Assembly (NCBI GenBank): GCA_963576735.1
Contig: OY755171.1
Location: 10,540,001-10,604,000, forward strand
Reading direction: 5' to 3'
Length of the DNA: 64,000 nucleotides
Source: Bedellia somnulentella
Taxonomy: Eukaryota; Arthropoda; Insecta; Lepidoptera; Bedelliidae
Of this stretch, positions 1-11,889 are shown in pieces. The position numbers and the translations under genes are program-made. Every line of letters begins with the position of its first letter. Position 1 is the first letter of the stretch. Under the pieces are notes generated by a model. That model was not told the origin of the DNA. It searched no databases and worked only from the letters and a program-made list of their open reading frames with translations.

Positions 1-320
1 TCGATAATCAGAGCTCTATACCAATCTTCAGATCGATAAGTTGACAAACAGTAGCTTTGAAAAAAAAAATCAATCTGAGCTATCGGGAAAAAAAGGACTA
101 GATATCAGGCTCAAGTATGTAACAGATTAACACTCTTATGTATCGCCCCTATGTTTTTGGGAATAAATGAAAATTCTTTTAAAATACTTTCTTGCCTTCA
201 ATTGAAATAAACTTTATTATTTACGACTGTTTATGGATGCTATTTTATAAAGAAGAAGGCAATTTCAACATACCAAGGATTCTAATTACGCAAACACAAA
301 AAAAAGAACAGGGTACTTAC

Positions 321-521
321 GTAGGCGCAGTACGAAAAACGTGATATTTTTCGCCTATCCTCACTTCTGAGTTGTAGGGTCAACTTCAGGGAGTGTGGAG
401 GGTTTGAAATAAAAACCCAAAATAGCGGTACACTTCGTATAATTTCATCTTTCACAACCACTTGCCGATACAACGGACTACTGACAATTGCCCCCGCAAA
501 AACAGAGATCGTATATTTATA
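321..521 (-). promoter_or_regulatory. Candidate core promoter plus first exon of a gene leaving the window on the left
   Basis: Read on the minus strand, TATAAATA (521-514) is followed by the arthropod initiator TCAGT (484-480). An open stretch then runs to a good splice donor, GTAAGT, at 320-315. The stretch from about 480 to 321 is open in one frame but has no in-frame ATG, so it could be a non-coding first exon. TATA to initiator is about 39 nt, longer than the usual 30. No downstream exon is inside the window, so this is inference only. Confidence 0.2.
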
Positions 522-779
522 CCTTACCTAACCTCAAATCAACTAACAGTCTTATTAATAATACTTTACTCAAATTTACATAATCATTATTATAACTCAT
601 TTATAAATAAATAATAACATTTTAGAAATGAGTATTTACTAAAATTATGGATTTAATTACAATCATTATTTTAATCAGCGTGAGCTGTTTTGAAGTAAAG
701 TCAAACAAGTATCTCATTATTCATACACGATACCACTAATACTTATTAAATAGGTAAATAATATGATTACACAATAAAA

Positions 780-1161
780 CATACATACATACATACATAT
801 TCTCACGCCGTTAGTTCCCATTGGGGTAGGCAGAGACTATCGATCGCCACTTTGTACGATCCTGGCAAACCTCTCTGGCTTCGTTTACATCCATCAATCT
901 TTTCATACATGCTCTTTTATTCTTCATACTGCGGACACCTGCCTTTTTGAGCACATGTTCTATTTGATCCAAAAGTGTCCTCCGAGGTCGTCCTCTACTA
1001 ACATTACCTTCCACATTGGCTCTATATATCTCTTTCACCAATTTACTGTCATCCATCCTCTCTATGTGCCCAAACCATCTCAACATTCCTTTTTCTATCT
1101 TTCTTACAATATCATCTTTTACACCACACCTTTCACGAATCACATCATAAAACGAATACAC
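780..1161 (-). mobile_element. 5'-truncated non-LTR retrotransposon (LINE) 3' end, family L
   Basis: Minus-strand reading gives the C-terminal tail of a non-LTR reverse transcriptase ORF, ending KWRSIVSAYPNGN with WFGHIERMDDSKL upstream. It then runs into an (ATGT)n microsatellite at about 780-800 that acts as the 3' tail. Only the last 110 or so residues remain, as expected for truncated target-primed insertions. The same tail recurs at 20590-20660, 20927-21030, 22950-23048, 30575-30670, 30690-30800, 33650-33812 and 56120-56416. It is the best-preserved copy together with the one at 56120. Confidence 0.8.
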
Positions 1162-1179
1162 AATAAAACTATACAGTTT

Positions 1180-1800
1180 ATCAATTATAAATAGTATAAA
1201 TTATACAGTATAATACCCAATCATAGCACACTCATTATTATAAGCTTACAGTATGTATACTATGTATGTATGTATTAATTTATAATCTCGAATTCAGCAA
1301 AATAAGTAATTGAACGTATAATCATCGTGTATAACATCACGTACTTGATAAATTACCATACATCTGATTACAACCTGAATCAGGAAAATAAACAGTGATT
1401 TACTATTTTACTTACCACCCAGCATTGACACCTATTGACAACTGATTTAGATATCACTAATTGACCCGGCAAAAATTGTTTTGCCATATAAATTATTTTT
1501 TGGAATTTTATAGTTAAAACATAGTGGTCGCTGTTATATAGAAGACAATTTTGGATTGTTTGTATTTTTTAAAGCCATTTTATTAAAATGTTAGGGGTGG
1601 ACAATCTTTATCACTAGTATTTAGTTATATGAGTATGAAAAACCGATAGTAGCCGATTCTCAGACCTACTGAATATACATATAAATTTTCATAAAAATCG
1701 GTCAAACAGTTTTGGAGGAGTATGGTAACTAACTCAGTGACTCAATCTAGATATTTATATATTTTTATCATTATATACTTTTATATATTGGTTTAAAGAT
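1180..1800. other. Gene-free stretch with a dispersed repeat
   Basis: No coding signal is visible. The part around 1600-1745 reads as prose-like repeat sequence (GATAGTAGCCGATTCTCAGA and following) that I recognise as a widespread lepidopteran interspersed repeat. Its class is not determined here. Confidence 0.3.
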
Positions 1801-1804
1801 TCAA

Positions 1805-1975
1805 ACGTCAACGCACTATATCCTAGGAGGAGTGGCAGAGGTTTTAATACTTCTAATCATCACGTGACATTATTATCCTCTGGTATACATGTTTTGCTTG
1901 GATAGTGTACTCATAGGATAGGGTCAAGCCATTCGCTGATTTGTACGAGTACACTGTCACATTACTACGTTCAAC
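1805..1975 (-). mobile_element. tRNA-derived SINE (family S2), 3' part
   Basis: This is the reverse complement of the 3' half of the element at 24600-24960. Shared blocks include the GTACGA..CACTGTCAC stretch, a GCAAAAC block, the CACGTGA block and the GCAGAGGT block. The tRNA-like head is missing, so it is 5' truncated or diverged. Confidence 0.5.
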
Positions 1976-3134
1976 TACGCCATGTGCTGTTTTCTCTCAC
2001 TGTTAACAACAGCGATAAATTTACCACACATATAACTTTAGAAAAGACCGGTTTAGGCACAACCCGGAATTATAATCAACGCCTGTCTGCATAATAGGCG
2101 GTTGACATCTCCACTAAGCTGTCAAGTTATTTGTATACAAACTATTATTAATTAAATATTTACCAAGCAGATTGTTGAAATGACAAAAATATGTAGGTTC
2201 CTTTTATTGTTCATTTATTTTTACAGTTTTAATGCTGAAAAAAGGATAGCGAAAAATCAGAGAAGTTATAAACGACGACTTATTCAATTTTGAAAGTTTA
2301 AAAAATGTAATAAAATAGCCAAAATATGGCTTAAATAACCATTGACAATTTGAAAGAGTAAATCACTTTTTTTCTTTAAATATTGCCGTTTGAATTTAGT
2401 TAGGAGGGATATGATGGATTACAAATAATTCATGAAAAACCTTGGTCTTTAGAATGTGTGGTATTTTAGACTGGTAGATAACCCAACTAAACGCTGCACA
2501 TAGCCCAAACAACTAACAATAACGTAGTATTTTGAATTATGACTACTATGACGTAACTTTCTATAAACATATTTATGAAAAGAAAACATTTATTCATTGC
2601 TACACTAAAACACTCAGTAATTCTCACATAAATAGATACATTGAACAAACAACACAAGAAAAACGTAAATTACATGGAACTAAAAAACAAAAAAAAACTA
2701 ATACCTTATGTAATGGAGATAATTGAATAGTGTTTTAAATACAAATGTTCTTAATTTACTTAATTTACTTAATTTTAAATTAATATACACGTACATATGT
2801 AGATGATTTACTAAGTCAATTTCTTAATCGAGTAAATTCCCATACGAATAAGAATTACCATGTCTTTTGCCGTTGCCGTTAATGGAGCTAGGAATTTTTA
2901 TGTTATTTTTATAATATTCATCGGGGAGTTTTTATAATTGACTGCCAGACTAGTTTAAGATTTCACTTATAATACTAAAACAAAAAAAAACTTGCATTAC
3001 CGATTTGTATTGCCATAAAACACTATGCGAATAAAACACAATACGAATCCTACAAAAATATCACAGGAGAGAAAGTGAAAAAACTGAGGGTTCATATAAA
3101 AAAAAAGTAAAACTAAAACGTTTGTTGATATCAG
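1976..3134. other. Gene-free stretch downstream of gene A
   Basis: AT-rich sequence with poly-A/T runs and short TTACTTAATT repeats near 2750-2775. The open stretch at 2532-2726 has a low-complexity, Lys/Thr-rich composition and no splice context, so I do not call it a gene. Confidence 0.4.
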
Positions 3135-3140
3135 TTTATT
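3135..3140 (-). terminator. Polyadenylation signal AATAAA of gene A
   Basis: The plus strand reads tttatt, giving AATAAA on the minus strand about 130 nt after the gene A stop codon. It is the first canonical hexamer after the stop. Confidence 0.5.
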
Positions 3141-3271
3141 AAAGGAATCGCACAATAATATCTGATTATACAAATCTAATTTCTACAAACTACTTATCTG
3201 ATTTCTAATTAAAAAATACAAACTATGGTTGCGGTGCAATAACTATAAAGGTGCTCCCTCACCGGAGGCAT

Positions 3272-5395
3272 CTATTCATTCATTAATTTACTAAGAACTT
3301 CTTTCAATTGAACGGAGAATTGCGATATCGGTAAAGACAGATCATGCGTGGAAGGTTCAGAACCACTATCTCTAAGAACCATATCCGAAGGGACGACAAA
3401 CTGTGGTTTCTGCTCACCAGGTTTTTCTAAATCTCGAAGACAAATAGGTATAGATAAATTAGGCCGAGCCTTAAGCCACTTCTGGAAGGACTTTGTTGAC
3501 CTATAAAAATAAAAATGATGTTATATAGCTCATTACTAGCATGTGTTAGATATGTGTTGGATATTTTATAGATTCCAAGCGACAAAAAAGTATGCTATGT
3601 TGCTCAGATAGCATACTTTTTTGGATTTTTCATAAAGCTATCAATATATTACATAATATGCAATATATATGTAATTTACAAAATTTTTAAATTTAAAGTT
3701 AATCATCATAGCATATTCTGTTACTCAACTCTTGATGTTACTTTTTCTTCTTTATTATTTTTGTGCTTAGTTGGCTCTTTCTGTGTAGCGAATAAATGTC
3801 TTTTTTTCTTTCAGCTAATGGAAAAATTAGTGCAAATCTTAGTGATATCGCTTATGTCCATCACGCTGGCATTGTGAGAGTTACTTTACATTACGTTACC
3901 TGAGAAATGATATTCAATGAGAAAAAAAAATACTTACGTGAGATGTAATATGTCTCCCCAAACACAAGACATTGAGCGTAGGTCCTCCGGAATATAAACC
4001 GGCTTCCACTGTTCCTTAGTATTGTTTCGAGGCGGGATGTGCTTACGTTTGTTGGGGAGGGCTAGGTTAAACGCTTTTGTATGGGCTGGACTGGTTTCCG
4101 CTATTATATCCCAGACAATCTGTCTATTAAGAACTTTTCTGCATGATGACTGAAATTCAAGAGACAATTTTAATTTTAAAAATAAAACATATTGCATATT
4201 TAGATCAGTGCTGACTATGGCTGTTGATATGACAAAAATAAGATTTGAAAATACTCACATCCGACATTCCAACGTAGTGAGCGATCTCATCCAGCACACA
4301 AGGCAGTATTTTCGGATCTACTACAAGACCTCTTGAAGCGTGTTCATCAAACCACACCTAGAAATTATAAAGTGTTATAAATTCATGATTTTAAATGTTT
4401 TGCTTTGCTTATTTGGTAATGGACATTTTAAACATAAATTAACTTCCTGACACTTGCAAGTTGTTGTGGTCTAAGATAAAGTATCAGAAACCATATTACA
4501 ATTACGTAAAATATAAATAAAATATTGAAAATAAATATAAATCGGAGTCGTTGTAGTATATATCTTGGCAAGTCAACTTGCGCCCAATTCGGCAGAGATG
4601 CCGTATTAAGCTGTGCTCGTAATCTATTTTAAACATTTTTTTTTTCTTTTTAGTTTATTTTAAACAAGAGGTCTAAAAACCTGGAACAGATTTTCTATGT
4701 CTTCTGCTCGTTTAATTTCACTCTTGAAGTCAACACTCCCTAGATTAGTCCACCACTCAAAAAAGTCTTTTGCAATCTAAAAAACAATCATTTGATTAGA
4801 TAAGTAAGCCATTTTACCTAGAACTCTTTCGATCCAAAGAAGAAGGAAAAAAAGCGTATAGTCTCAAATTGCGATCATAATAGTGAAAAATCATTCATAT
4901 ATTACGCCCTCTTAAAATAATGAGAGGTAATTTCAAACTAACTCATTGAACTAAAAGAAGTTAATGACAGTATCTTATTGAATAAAAAAAATATACAACC
5001 TTTTTTGTTAGAATTTCTGCTCTTTTGCTAAATTCGTCAGAAGCCGAAACTTGAAACTCCTTCATTTTGAAGTGTTTTGATTTCCATTTGATCATGTCCG
5101 TGACAGATTCATTGCAGTATAACATCTCATAGAATGGGTTTTTTATTTTTTTACTCGGTTTTCTATAAAAGTTTAGGTATAGGTATGGTTACAATATTTT
5201 GTGCGCATAATTTTAACCTCATAGTGTTATCTATGTTTTTTATCTGGTGCTGTAAATATATGCGATGCGACTGAATGAAAAAAAGGGGAAGTACTTAAAT
5301 ACGTCTAATTTAATAATGTCATAAATGAGTAATATGCTTTTATATTTAGATTTGACGATAAAAAATAATAATTTTTTTGTTAGTCACATTATTTG

Positions 5396-5461
<66 letters not shown>

Positions 5462-7831
5462 TTGTGTCAGTAAATGTCTGCTTATTGTTTAATATCTTCT
5501 GTGTACTCTTTTCTATCCTGGAGGGTAAATTCAAATAATGACCCATTTAGTGAAAGCGACATAAGGAAGTTATTTTACGCAGGAAGTTATTTTAGGAGAG
5601 GTAGCTTAGAACCAGGAAAAGGACATAGCATACTTTTTACAATATTAAAAGGAGGGAAATGCAAAGCATGCAAATACTTAAAACAGTGAAAAATACTTAA
5701 CAACATCCGTGCAAAGCCAGGGCGAACCACTAGTAAGTGATTTATAAAGCAGCTTTCAATAATAAAAGTCAGTAGGATAAAACTAAGTACTCACGTTTAA
5801 ACCAACTACAGGATCTGCATAAAAAGGCAAATATCTGAAGTGTGAATAATAAAAGAGCAGGTTTGAATAAATGAGGCGCGAGATGATGCTATCAATCAAT
5901 CAATAGTCTTAGCCTACTCCATAGGGTAGTTTGACCACAGTACAGTTTGCTGGATAAGCACAGGTTAGCCAACTACCTTCCAAAGCATGAAATCATCTTA
6001 AGTTTTTGGATAAGAAAGGTTATTCCAGTCTGTAATATCCTTCAAAAGTGTAAGTAAGAATCCGAGACGAGTGGAAGTCGAGCACTGAACAACTACAGTG
6101 TAGCGGTTCACTTCCATGGAGTAGTGGCTATTCAATGGAGGCAGTTATCATTTAAAAGATTACTATAATTTAAATGATTATATGATCGATGAATCTGCTC
6201 GGTTAGCAAGGCTGTATTTGGGGTACTTTGAGAGATACACCGTAATTGTAATCTGACTTAGAAAAGATTTGTTGATTTACTGAAGTATGATTCAATTTAA
6301 CTAATATATAAGTTATTTATGACATACAAAAAACCGAAACATATAACTTTCAACACCATCAACCATCCTTTATTTTCCGCCCGGTTTAACTACCGAAGGT
6401 GTCTCAGGAAATCAATTCATTCAATTTTGAAGTTTTGGGTATCCCTTTTATGAGTTTTTTAATAGTAGTAATGGTCAAGTAAAAATATGCTTGCAATTTA
6501 TATCATATTTTAAAGAAGATTTTCTTCGTAAGTTTACATTCATACATGTTACTCTCACTCTTCCAGAGCTTCAGAGCTAGAAACTCCTCAGCTACATGTT
6601 CATAGGGGAGAAGATAGTAGAAGTAAAGTATCCTTGGTGATGGGGCCCCAACCACATCGCTCAAAAACCCTTCAAAGAGCCCCACACCCTCAGCACCTCT
6701 TATAACACCCGTGGGTAGGAAGGGGTAATGTCATTCTAAGGCTTAAACCCCTTTGGGAGCAAATTGCTATATGGTAAATGATAGATAGAGGTACAATTCA
6801 TTTATTATGACACAAATATGTAATTGAATTTGTTTTAAATTTAATCAATCATGGTTTAAGGTGCTGCCTTAGCTCTGATATATGCGATAGAAAATTGTTA
6901 AAAAATATAACTATAAAAGACAACAAGAATATAAAACATTCTGTTTTAAAAAGAAGAAGTTATTGGCATAATGTGACTTACACTTCTTCGTCAACATGGA
7001 CTTCCATATCATCACCAGAGTATGCAAGGTCAGCTGAAACGTCATCACTTTCAAATTTGGACGCTTTACTAGAAAATGACTGTAAAGCAGTTTTTGAATA
7101 AATTTTACTGAAAGATTTAGATCTACTTCTTTCTAATGTCTTTGTCATTATATTTTTGGACCGAATTGCAGATTTAGATTTTGCAAGCATTTTATGTTCA
7201 AATGAACTAATTTCTGTAGTTTCATCCTCAGTTTGTTCTTCATCATTTTCCTCATCAGCACTAGACTGAAAATCCATGTTTGAGTAGGCAGCTCTATGAG
7301 TTTTCGAGGTCACATTTTCTGGTGCTGATACCAGAATTTCCTTGAATAAAATGGGATGCCTAATTAGGGTTTATTGATCACCAGAACTTAAGTATTGAAC
7401 ATACTTAATTTAATAATCAAAACAGTACATACCGTATCATGGTCTTTCGCATAAAACTTTTCGGAAGGATTGGATGATGAAATATCTGGTTTTAGTTCAT
7501 ACTTTTGGTCAGTGGCGGGCAATTTAAATATCTTCGCAATCCTGGCAAATAACTTCTGACCAACAATCTCTCGAACAAAGTCGATGTTAGCATCCCAGAA
7601 CTAAAATTACAAAAAAAAGTGGTTATTATTGAATATGCATTTTAAAATAATACAAATATTACGAAGTACTATTACATTTTCATCCTGAGTACTCATCTCA
7701 AGATCTCGCAAAACCTTTTTCCAGTGTTCTTTTACCGATGCCTCATTTTTTTGATACCGTGATGGTTTTATAACGGCAATATTTCTTGGATGATCCCAAT
7801 TCTTCACCAATGGCTTTTTACCGCAAGACAT
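3272..7831 (-). CDS. Gene A: FAM47-like protein, 8 exons, 493 aa
   Basis: Coding exons on the minus strand are 7676-7831, 7433-7600, 6982-7340, 5000-5162, 4681-4776, 4259-4357, 3938-4149 and 3272-3500. All introns are GT-AG. The lengths sum to 1482 nt, exactly 494 codons with the stop, which strongly supports the model. The protein starts MSCGKKPLVKNW. Exon 3 is a long acidic and Ser-rich linker (DEENDEEQTEDETTE) without counterpart in gene B. Exons 5-8 carry a conserved module: DFFEWW, then LPCVLDE, then W-P-x-D-L-x5-VW-x-D-I, then a FQKWL/P-rich end. This order resembles the vertebrate FAM47 family, which is recalled rather than searched. The molecular role is unknown. Gene B is its paralogue. 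No signal peptide or membrane segment is seen. The weakest junction is the exon 3 acceptor (ATTCAAG), chosen because it keeps phase 0. Confidence 0.8.
3584..3622. repeat. Perfect 15-bp hairpin inside the last intron of gene A
   Basis: Arms 3584-3598 (AAAAAAGTATGCTAT) and 3608-3622 are exact reverse complements around a 9-nt loop. It lies in the 3501-3937 intron. It may be a small snap-back repeat; nothing indicates a microRNA. Confidence 0.7.
5399..5457. repeat. (AT)n microsatellite
   Basis: About 29 uninterrupted AT dinucleotides lie in intron 3 of gene A. Open frames crossing it are artefacts of the repeat. Shorter (AT)n runs occur at about 7850-7868, 9628-9641 and 59688-59708. Confidence 0.95.
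5500..5735 (+). mobile_element. Helitron-like 3' end, degenerate
   Basis: Blocks such as CTATCCTGGAGGGTAAA, the GGAAGTTATTTTACGCAGG direct doublet and a terminal AAGCCAGGGCGAACCACTAG are the decayed form of a lepidopteran Helitron-type end that classically finishes in CTAG. This is recognised from general knowledge. No 5' terminus was found. It sits within gene A intron 3. Confidence 0.35.
6535..6755 (-). mobile_element. SINE family S1 copy
   Basis: A minus-strand S1 copy with the CCAGAGCTTC..CTCCTCAGC block, GGGGAGAAGAT, a diverged CCAACCACATCGC block and the head block near 6700-6750. It lies in gene A intron 3, and its 3' tail is degraded (CATACATG). Confidence 0.75.
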
Positions 7832-7841
7832 CTTGTTTACG

Positions 7842-8338
7842 TGTATTTTTATATATATATATATATATTTAAGATTCTATTGATGAAAATGAGTTGATTC
7901 TCAATTTACTTTAGCAAATTTATACAAAAGCAATAAAATTAAAAGACCAACAAAAATTTCTGGCAAAATATCTGTGAAACAAGCACTATCGCCAAACATT
8001 GAAATGGTGAAGTAAGTACATTGTAAAAAACTAATTTGAGTATATACTGGAAAAAAAGGAGAAAAAAAAATCATTCGAAGCAATAATAAAATAATAACTA
8101 TTATTCATTCAACTCTATTTGAATTCTCAAAAATTTTTAACATCTCAGATCAGAATGTTGAACTAATAAAGAAATATTGACAGTTATTTTTATAATAAAT
8201 TGACAGGTGTCGTTCGTTCCCTCTTTAGGACACAGAAACACTAGGTAGTTTAGATATCTGTAGAATGAAGCGATGTGTCACGGTCCAAGAGTTGCCTTTT
8301 TTACTGTTTGTTAATATTCGTACACAATCACTCTGTGT
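7842..8338. other. Gene A upstream region
   Basis: AT-rich, including an (AT)n run just 5' of the gene A start. No convincing TATA or initiator was identified, and no other gene is seen. Confidence 0.3.
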
Positions 8339-8339
8339 G

Positions 8340-8590
8340 AACTGTGTGGTATCGGCTTAGAATAGCACTACCCCATTTCTTCCTGGGGATGTTCGAAAGA
8401 GGCGGCTAACGGTATTAGGGTTTATCAAATGATTTTTTGGCGATATGGTTGGAGACCCGTCACCAAAATCCTTTATTTTAGAATCTTTTTTCTAGATAAT
8501 TTCCAAAAGTGACTGAAGAATTTCTTATTCTGAAGCTCTGGCTACCAATTTTTGGGATTTATAGCCGTGACTCTATGTATGTATGTTTGA
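8340..8590 (+). mobile_element. SINE family S1, near full length
   Basis: Runs from the 5' head (GTGTGGTATCGGCTTAGAAT) through AGAGGCGGCTAACGG, GGCGATATGGTTGGAGACCC and CTCTGGCTACC to TTATAGCCGTGA and an ATGT tail at about 8575-8587. It is one of the most complete copies and defines the consensus order together with 34335-34590 and 59837-60090. Confidence 0.85.
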
Positions 8591-8789
8591 TATTAATCAC
8601 TCCTTTCACGTACCCTGAGAGTAAAAAGTTTGCTTTACAATGTGCCACTGACCTATTCTCCTCAATCAACTTCCAAAAGTGTTATAGGAATTGTTGTCAA
8701 TTTTTTTGTCAGTATAAATAAGATTAATTTTGTTAAAAACATGCTGTGCTAGGCTGCTGTACAACTATTTTTTTAAATCGCAGAAGGAC

Positions 8790-9345
8790 GTAGAGCATCT
8801 GAATTTAGCTGTGTAGTATCGGCTTACAATACCACTTTTCGTACGTTTTGCTGTTTTTTCGTGGCATCTCCATGCTTAACAGCTAACAACCAATAAGACT
8901 CCGTAGAGTAAAAAAACTACCAAAATAAACCCTTTTTGCGGCGATACCTTTAAGAAATAGGTGAATGATGTTGGAGATCGATCGCAATTCTTTATTACTT
9001 AAAATAATTTTCCCACTCCGGAGGTCTACTCTTCACATCGAGAACGATAATAGGCATACTTATCTCTTTTTACACCTATTTACATTTATTTCTGTATCCC
9101 TCACACGAAACGAATAATCGTAACGAGTATTTATGGTGTTATTCGACGAAAACAATGATATCTTCGTGTAGTTGCTGTTGGTTTTATCGACTAGTGAGCG
9201 CTAAAATCTGGGGGCACGGCAGTGCCCCTGCCAAGTCTCGAGCAAAACGGGCACGGCCGTACCATCTTTTCTCGAAGCGGTTCGCGGCTGTTTCGCCCCC
9301 CCTATATCTTCGACGTGGACTAAGCTAGGAGTTTAGGTTTTCGGT
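8790..9345. repeat. S1 head fragment followed by a GC-rich dispersed repeat
   Basis: GTGTAGTATCGGCTTACAAT at about 8810 is an isolated S1 5' fragment. From about 9190 the base composition jumps in GC. It contains a small hairpin (GGGGCAC-GGCA-GTGCCCC) and the block GGCACGGCCGTACCATC, which I recognise as part of a widespread lepidopteran repeat of uncertain class. Confidence 0.4.
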
Positions 9346-9351
9346 GAATAA

Positions 9352-10700
9352 TTTATTTTATTATTTATTTATTTATTTACATGAGGAAAACAAACAGCTG
9401 TGATACTTAAAATTAGGATACACTTTAACACACATTAGCCTAATAGTTTTCACCAATAAAATATGGAACCTTAGTCCTTCTCAAATTTGACAGTAAAATT
9501 AAATGTTAACTAGGTATTAATTGTAAATGTATAAATATATATATACCAATAAAATAAAATAAACACAAACATACTCACTCAATCATATATATGTGTATTA
9601 TTTATACAATATTGTGTAATACATATATATATATATATATAAAACGATACAATACAAATATGTCATTAAATAAATTATCATATTTTCTCAGCATCAAAAA
9701 AAGATTTCGCTGCCATTGTCTTAAATGTGCTAGAATTAATATTAAATAAGTCCAAATTCAGATTACTGGAAAAGATATTAAAAGTTTTAGCGCCCCTTAT
9801 GGAAAAGCTGTTCTGCCGATAATTAGTTCTACATTTTGGAATATACATTTCACTAGGGTGACGCGGGTTAGATGATTTTGGAACTCGCAGCTTTATATGT
9901 TCCAGTAACTCAGAACAATCTATTAAATTATTGGCTGTCTTGATTATAAAGTCTGCATCAGCAATCTGTCTCCTAAACTCTAGTGGTAATATATGATGCC
10001 TTTTACATCGTAACTCATAGCTGTCATCAGTTGTCACGGTCTTATATTCCAAATACCTCAGAAAACGTTTTTGTATCGACTCTATTCTATTTATATAAAC
10101 TGCATATCTAGGATTCCACACCTGCGATGCATACTCCAAAATGCTTCGAACAAAAGAACAATAGATGATTTTGATTGCCTTTACATTTTTGAAGTACTTG
10201 CATGATCGAATCAGAAATCCCAGAGTACTTGAAGCTTTATTTACTATGTTGTTAATATGTAAATCATAGAGCAATTTGGAGTCATGGGTGATGCCGAGAT
10301 CGCGAGTATTAACTGTTCTGACTAATTGACGTTGTTTAATTGAATATGAATGACAGATTTTATTATTTTTACGTGTAAACGATATAACAAAACATTTGTT
10401 AACATTTAAATCTAGTTTGTTATCCGCGCAATACAACTCAAATCTGTTCAAGTCATCCTGGAGGCTTTTACAATCGTTTGGAGTTTGAATTGACTTCATG
10501 ATTTTCATATCATCCGCGAATAACAAAACCTTTGAAGCTTTAAAACAAGAAGTTACATCGTTTATAAATAAAACAAACAAGAGAGGTCCCAGCAACGAAC
10601 CCTGCGGCACTCCTGATTTTATTTGAGTCCATTCCGAAGAAAAACCATTCACAACAACAGACTGCGTCCTATTCTTAATGTAGGAAGCAAACCATAATAG
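9352..10700 (-). mobile_element. 5'-truncated jockey-like LINE with reverse-transcriptase C-terminal half
   Basis: The minus strand encodes an uninterrupted RT C-terminal part, ending at 9678 and open upstream to about 10700. It has SGVPQGSLLGPLLF, the catalytic FADDMK box, the DLGI motif and the thumb/C-terminal segment YASQVWNP. The missing portion is the endonuclease and the first half of the RT. After the stop there is a 3' UTR of about 300 bp ending in a (TAAA)n tail at about 9353-9380. The intact 324-codon stretch suggests a fairly young insertion. It lies between gene A and the transporter gene. Confidence 0.8.
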
Positions 10701-11495
10701 TAGGCATTAGAACAAGCTTAAGTTCGAAATTACACGCCAAATGAATTAATAGTTTAGGAGTTACGGTCGATCAAAGTTACACCATTTTGTCACTCACTGA
10801 CTCACTGACAGATCATCAAAAATCTAAGGTACTTCTAGCAGACTTAGAAACTTCAAATTTTGCACCAAGATAGGTCATTAGCCACATATAAAGAAAAAAT
10901 TATAAAAACATAAAAAAATATATGCCATAGAAAATAATTTTATATTTGCGGTTTGGCAAGAACATTATGTATGGATTTTGACTGCATTGTTAACTTTGTT
11001 CGTTGTTCAAGTACCTATTCAATTGGATGAATACATACATATAATAGAAAAGAATAATATAAATGTAATACATAGACTATCATTAATACAAATTAATACA
11101 TAAAGTTCATTAAATTAATAAAGCTAAAACTCCATTGTATTGCGATAAATATTGTATGCGCGCTCGATAGATGGCGTTGTACCTGTCTGAATCGCGCTAT
11201 GGTTTCGTTACAAAGCGCAGTGTAAGTAGTACTTCAAAATAATTCGATAATTTTCATTTGATAGCGCCATCTGTCTATGAAAACCCATTTCGAAACTAAA
11301 AAATATTGTAGTGATAATTGATATTCGGAGAACTTTACGTGTTATTTAGTTTAGTTTAGTTATAGTTTGTAAGTTAGTAAATATATATTTATTTAGTTAG
11401 TTATTTGTTAGTTAGTTTAGTTCTATTTAGTTTGCATATATATATTATATAAGTTTAAGCCCTATTGTTATAAAAGTAATTGTAAATATAGTGTA
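10701..11495. other. Repeat-derived intergenic stretch
   Basis: Contains a repeat with CACTCACTGACTCACTGACA at about 10791, inverted AGATGGCG/CGCCATCT blocks at about 11168-11275, and TTTAG-rich low-complexity DNA at about 11345-11440. No gene is seen. Confidence 0.35.
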
Positions 11496-11882
11496 ATGGA
11501 ACGTGAAATATTGTACATAAATGGCGACATTTGTCCACACAGAGTCATCTCTATTCCTGGAGATGGGTCGTGTTTATTTCATTCGTTGTCATACAGCATG
11601 TATGGGAGTTTTTAGTCGTCAAACGATATTAGGCGTGCTGTCGTCCATTATGTAGTAGAGAATTGGGATGACATGCAAGTCTATAAGTCTATGTTTACTG
11701 AATATAATCGAATCCGAAGTATATATCGCCCAGACTTGTCTACCTTAGAAGTAACGAAGCCTCAGAGAAGAAACAAAAGAGATAGAGATAGAGAATGGGT
11801 TCTAAGCAAAGCAGTAGCTGACGTCCAAGAAATTGTGAGGTCACCTAAAAGTAAAAGAAAGAAATACACTTACAAAAAATAA
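11496..11882 (+). pseudogene. OTU-type cysteine protease fragment, interrupted by one stop
   Basis: A 129-codon frame starts at ATG 11496. Its first 39 codons end in the OTU active-site block PGDGSCLFHSLSY, with the D-G-x-C nucleophile motif. An in-frame TAG at 11613-11615 interrupts it. After that the frame resumes with NDIRRAVVHYVVENWDDM, the expected continuation of an OTU fold, and ends in a Lys/Arg-rich tail. The catalytic His region is absent, so it is both truncated and broken. OTU domains of this sort are carried by Helitron and related mobile elements in insects, so a mobile-element origin is likely. Confidence 0.65.
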
Positions 11883-11889
11883 ATGAGAT

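Noticed and set aside
5346..5546. Open frame with a Tyr-Ile repeat
   Set aside because: It is translation of the (AT)n microsatellite.
11345..11440. TTTAG-rich run as internal telomeric repeat
   Set aside because: Insect telomere repeat is TTAGG; the run is irregular TTTAG/TTAGTTTAG and not a clean TTAGG array.
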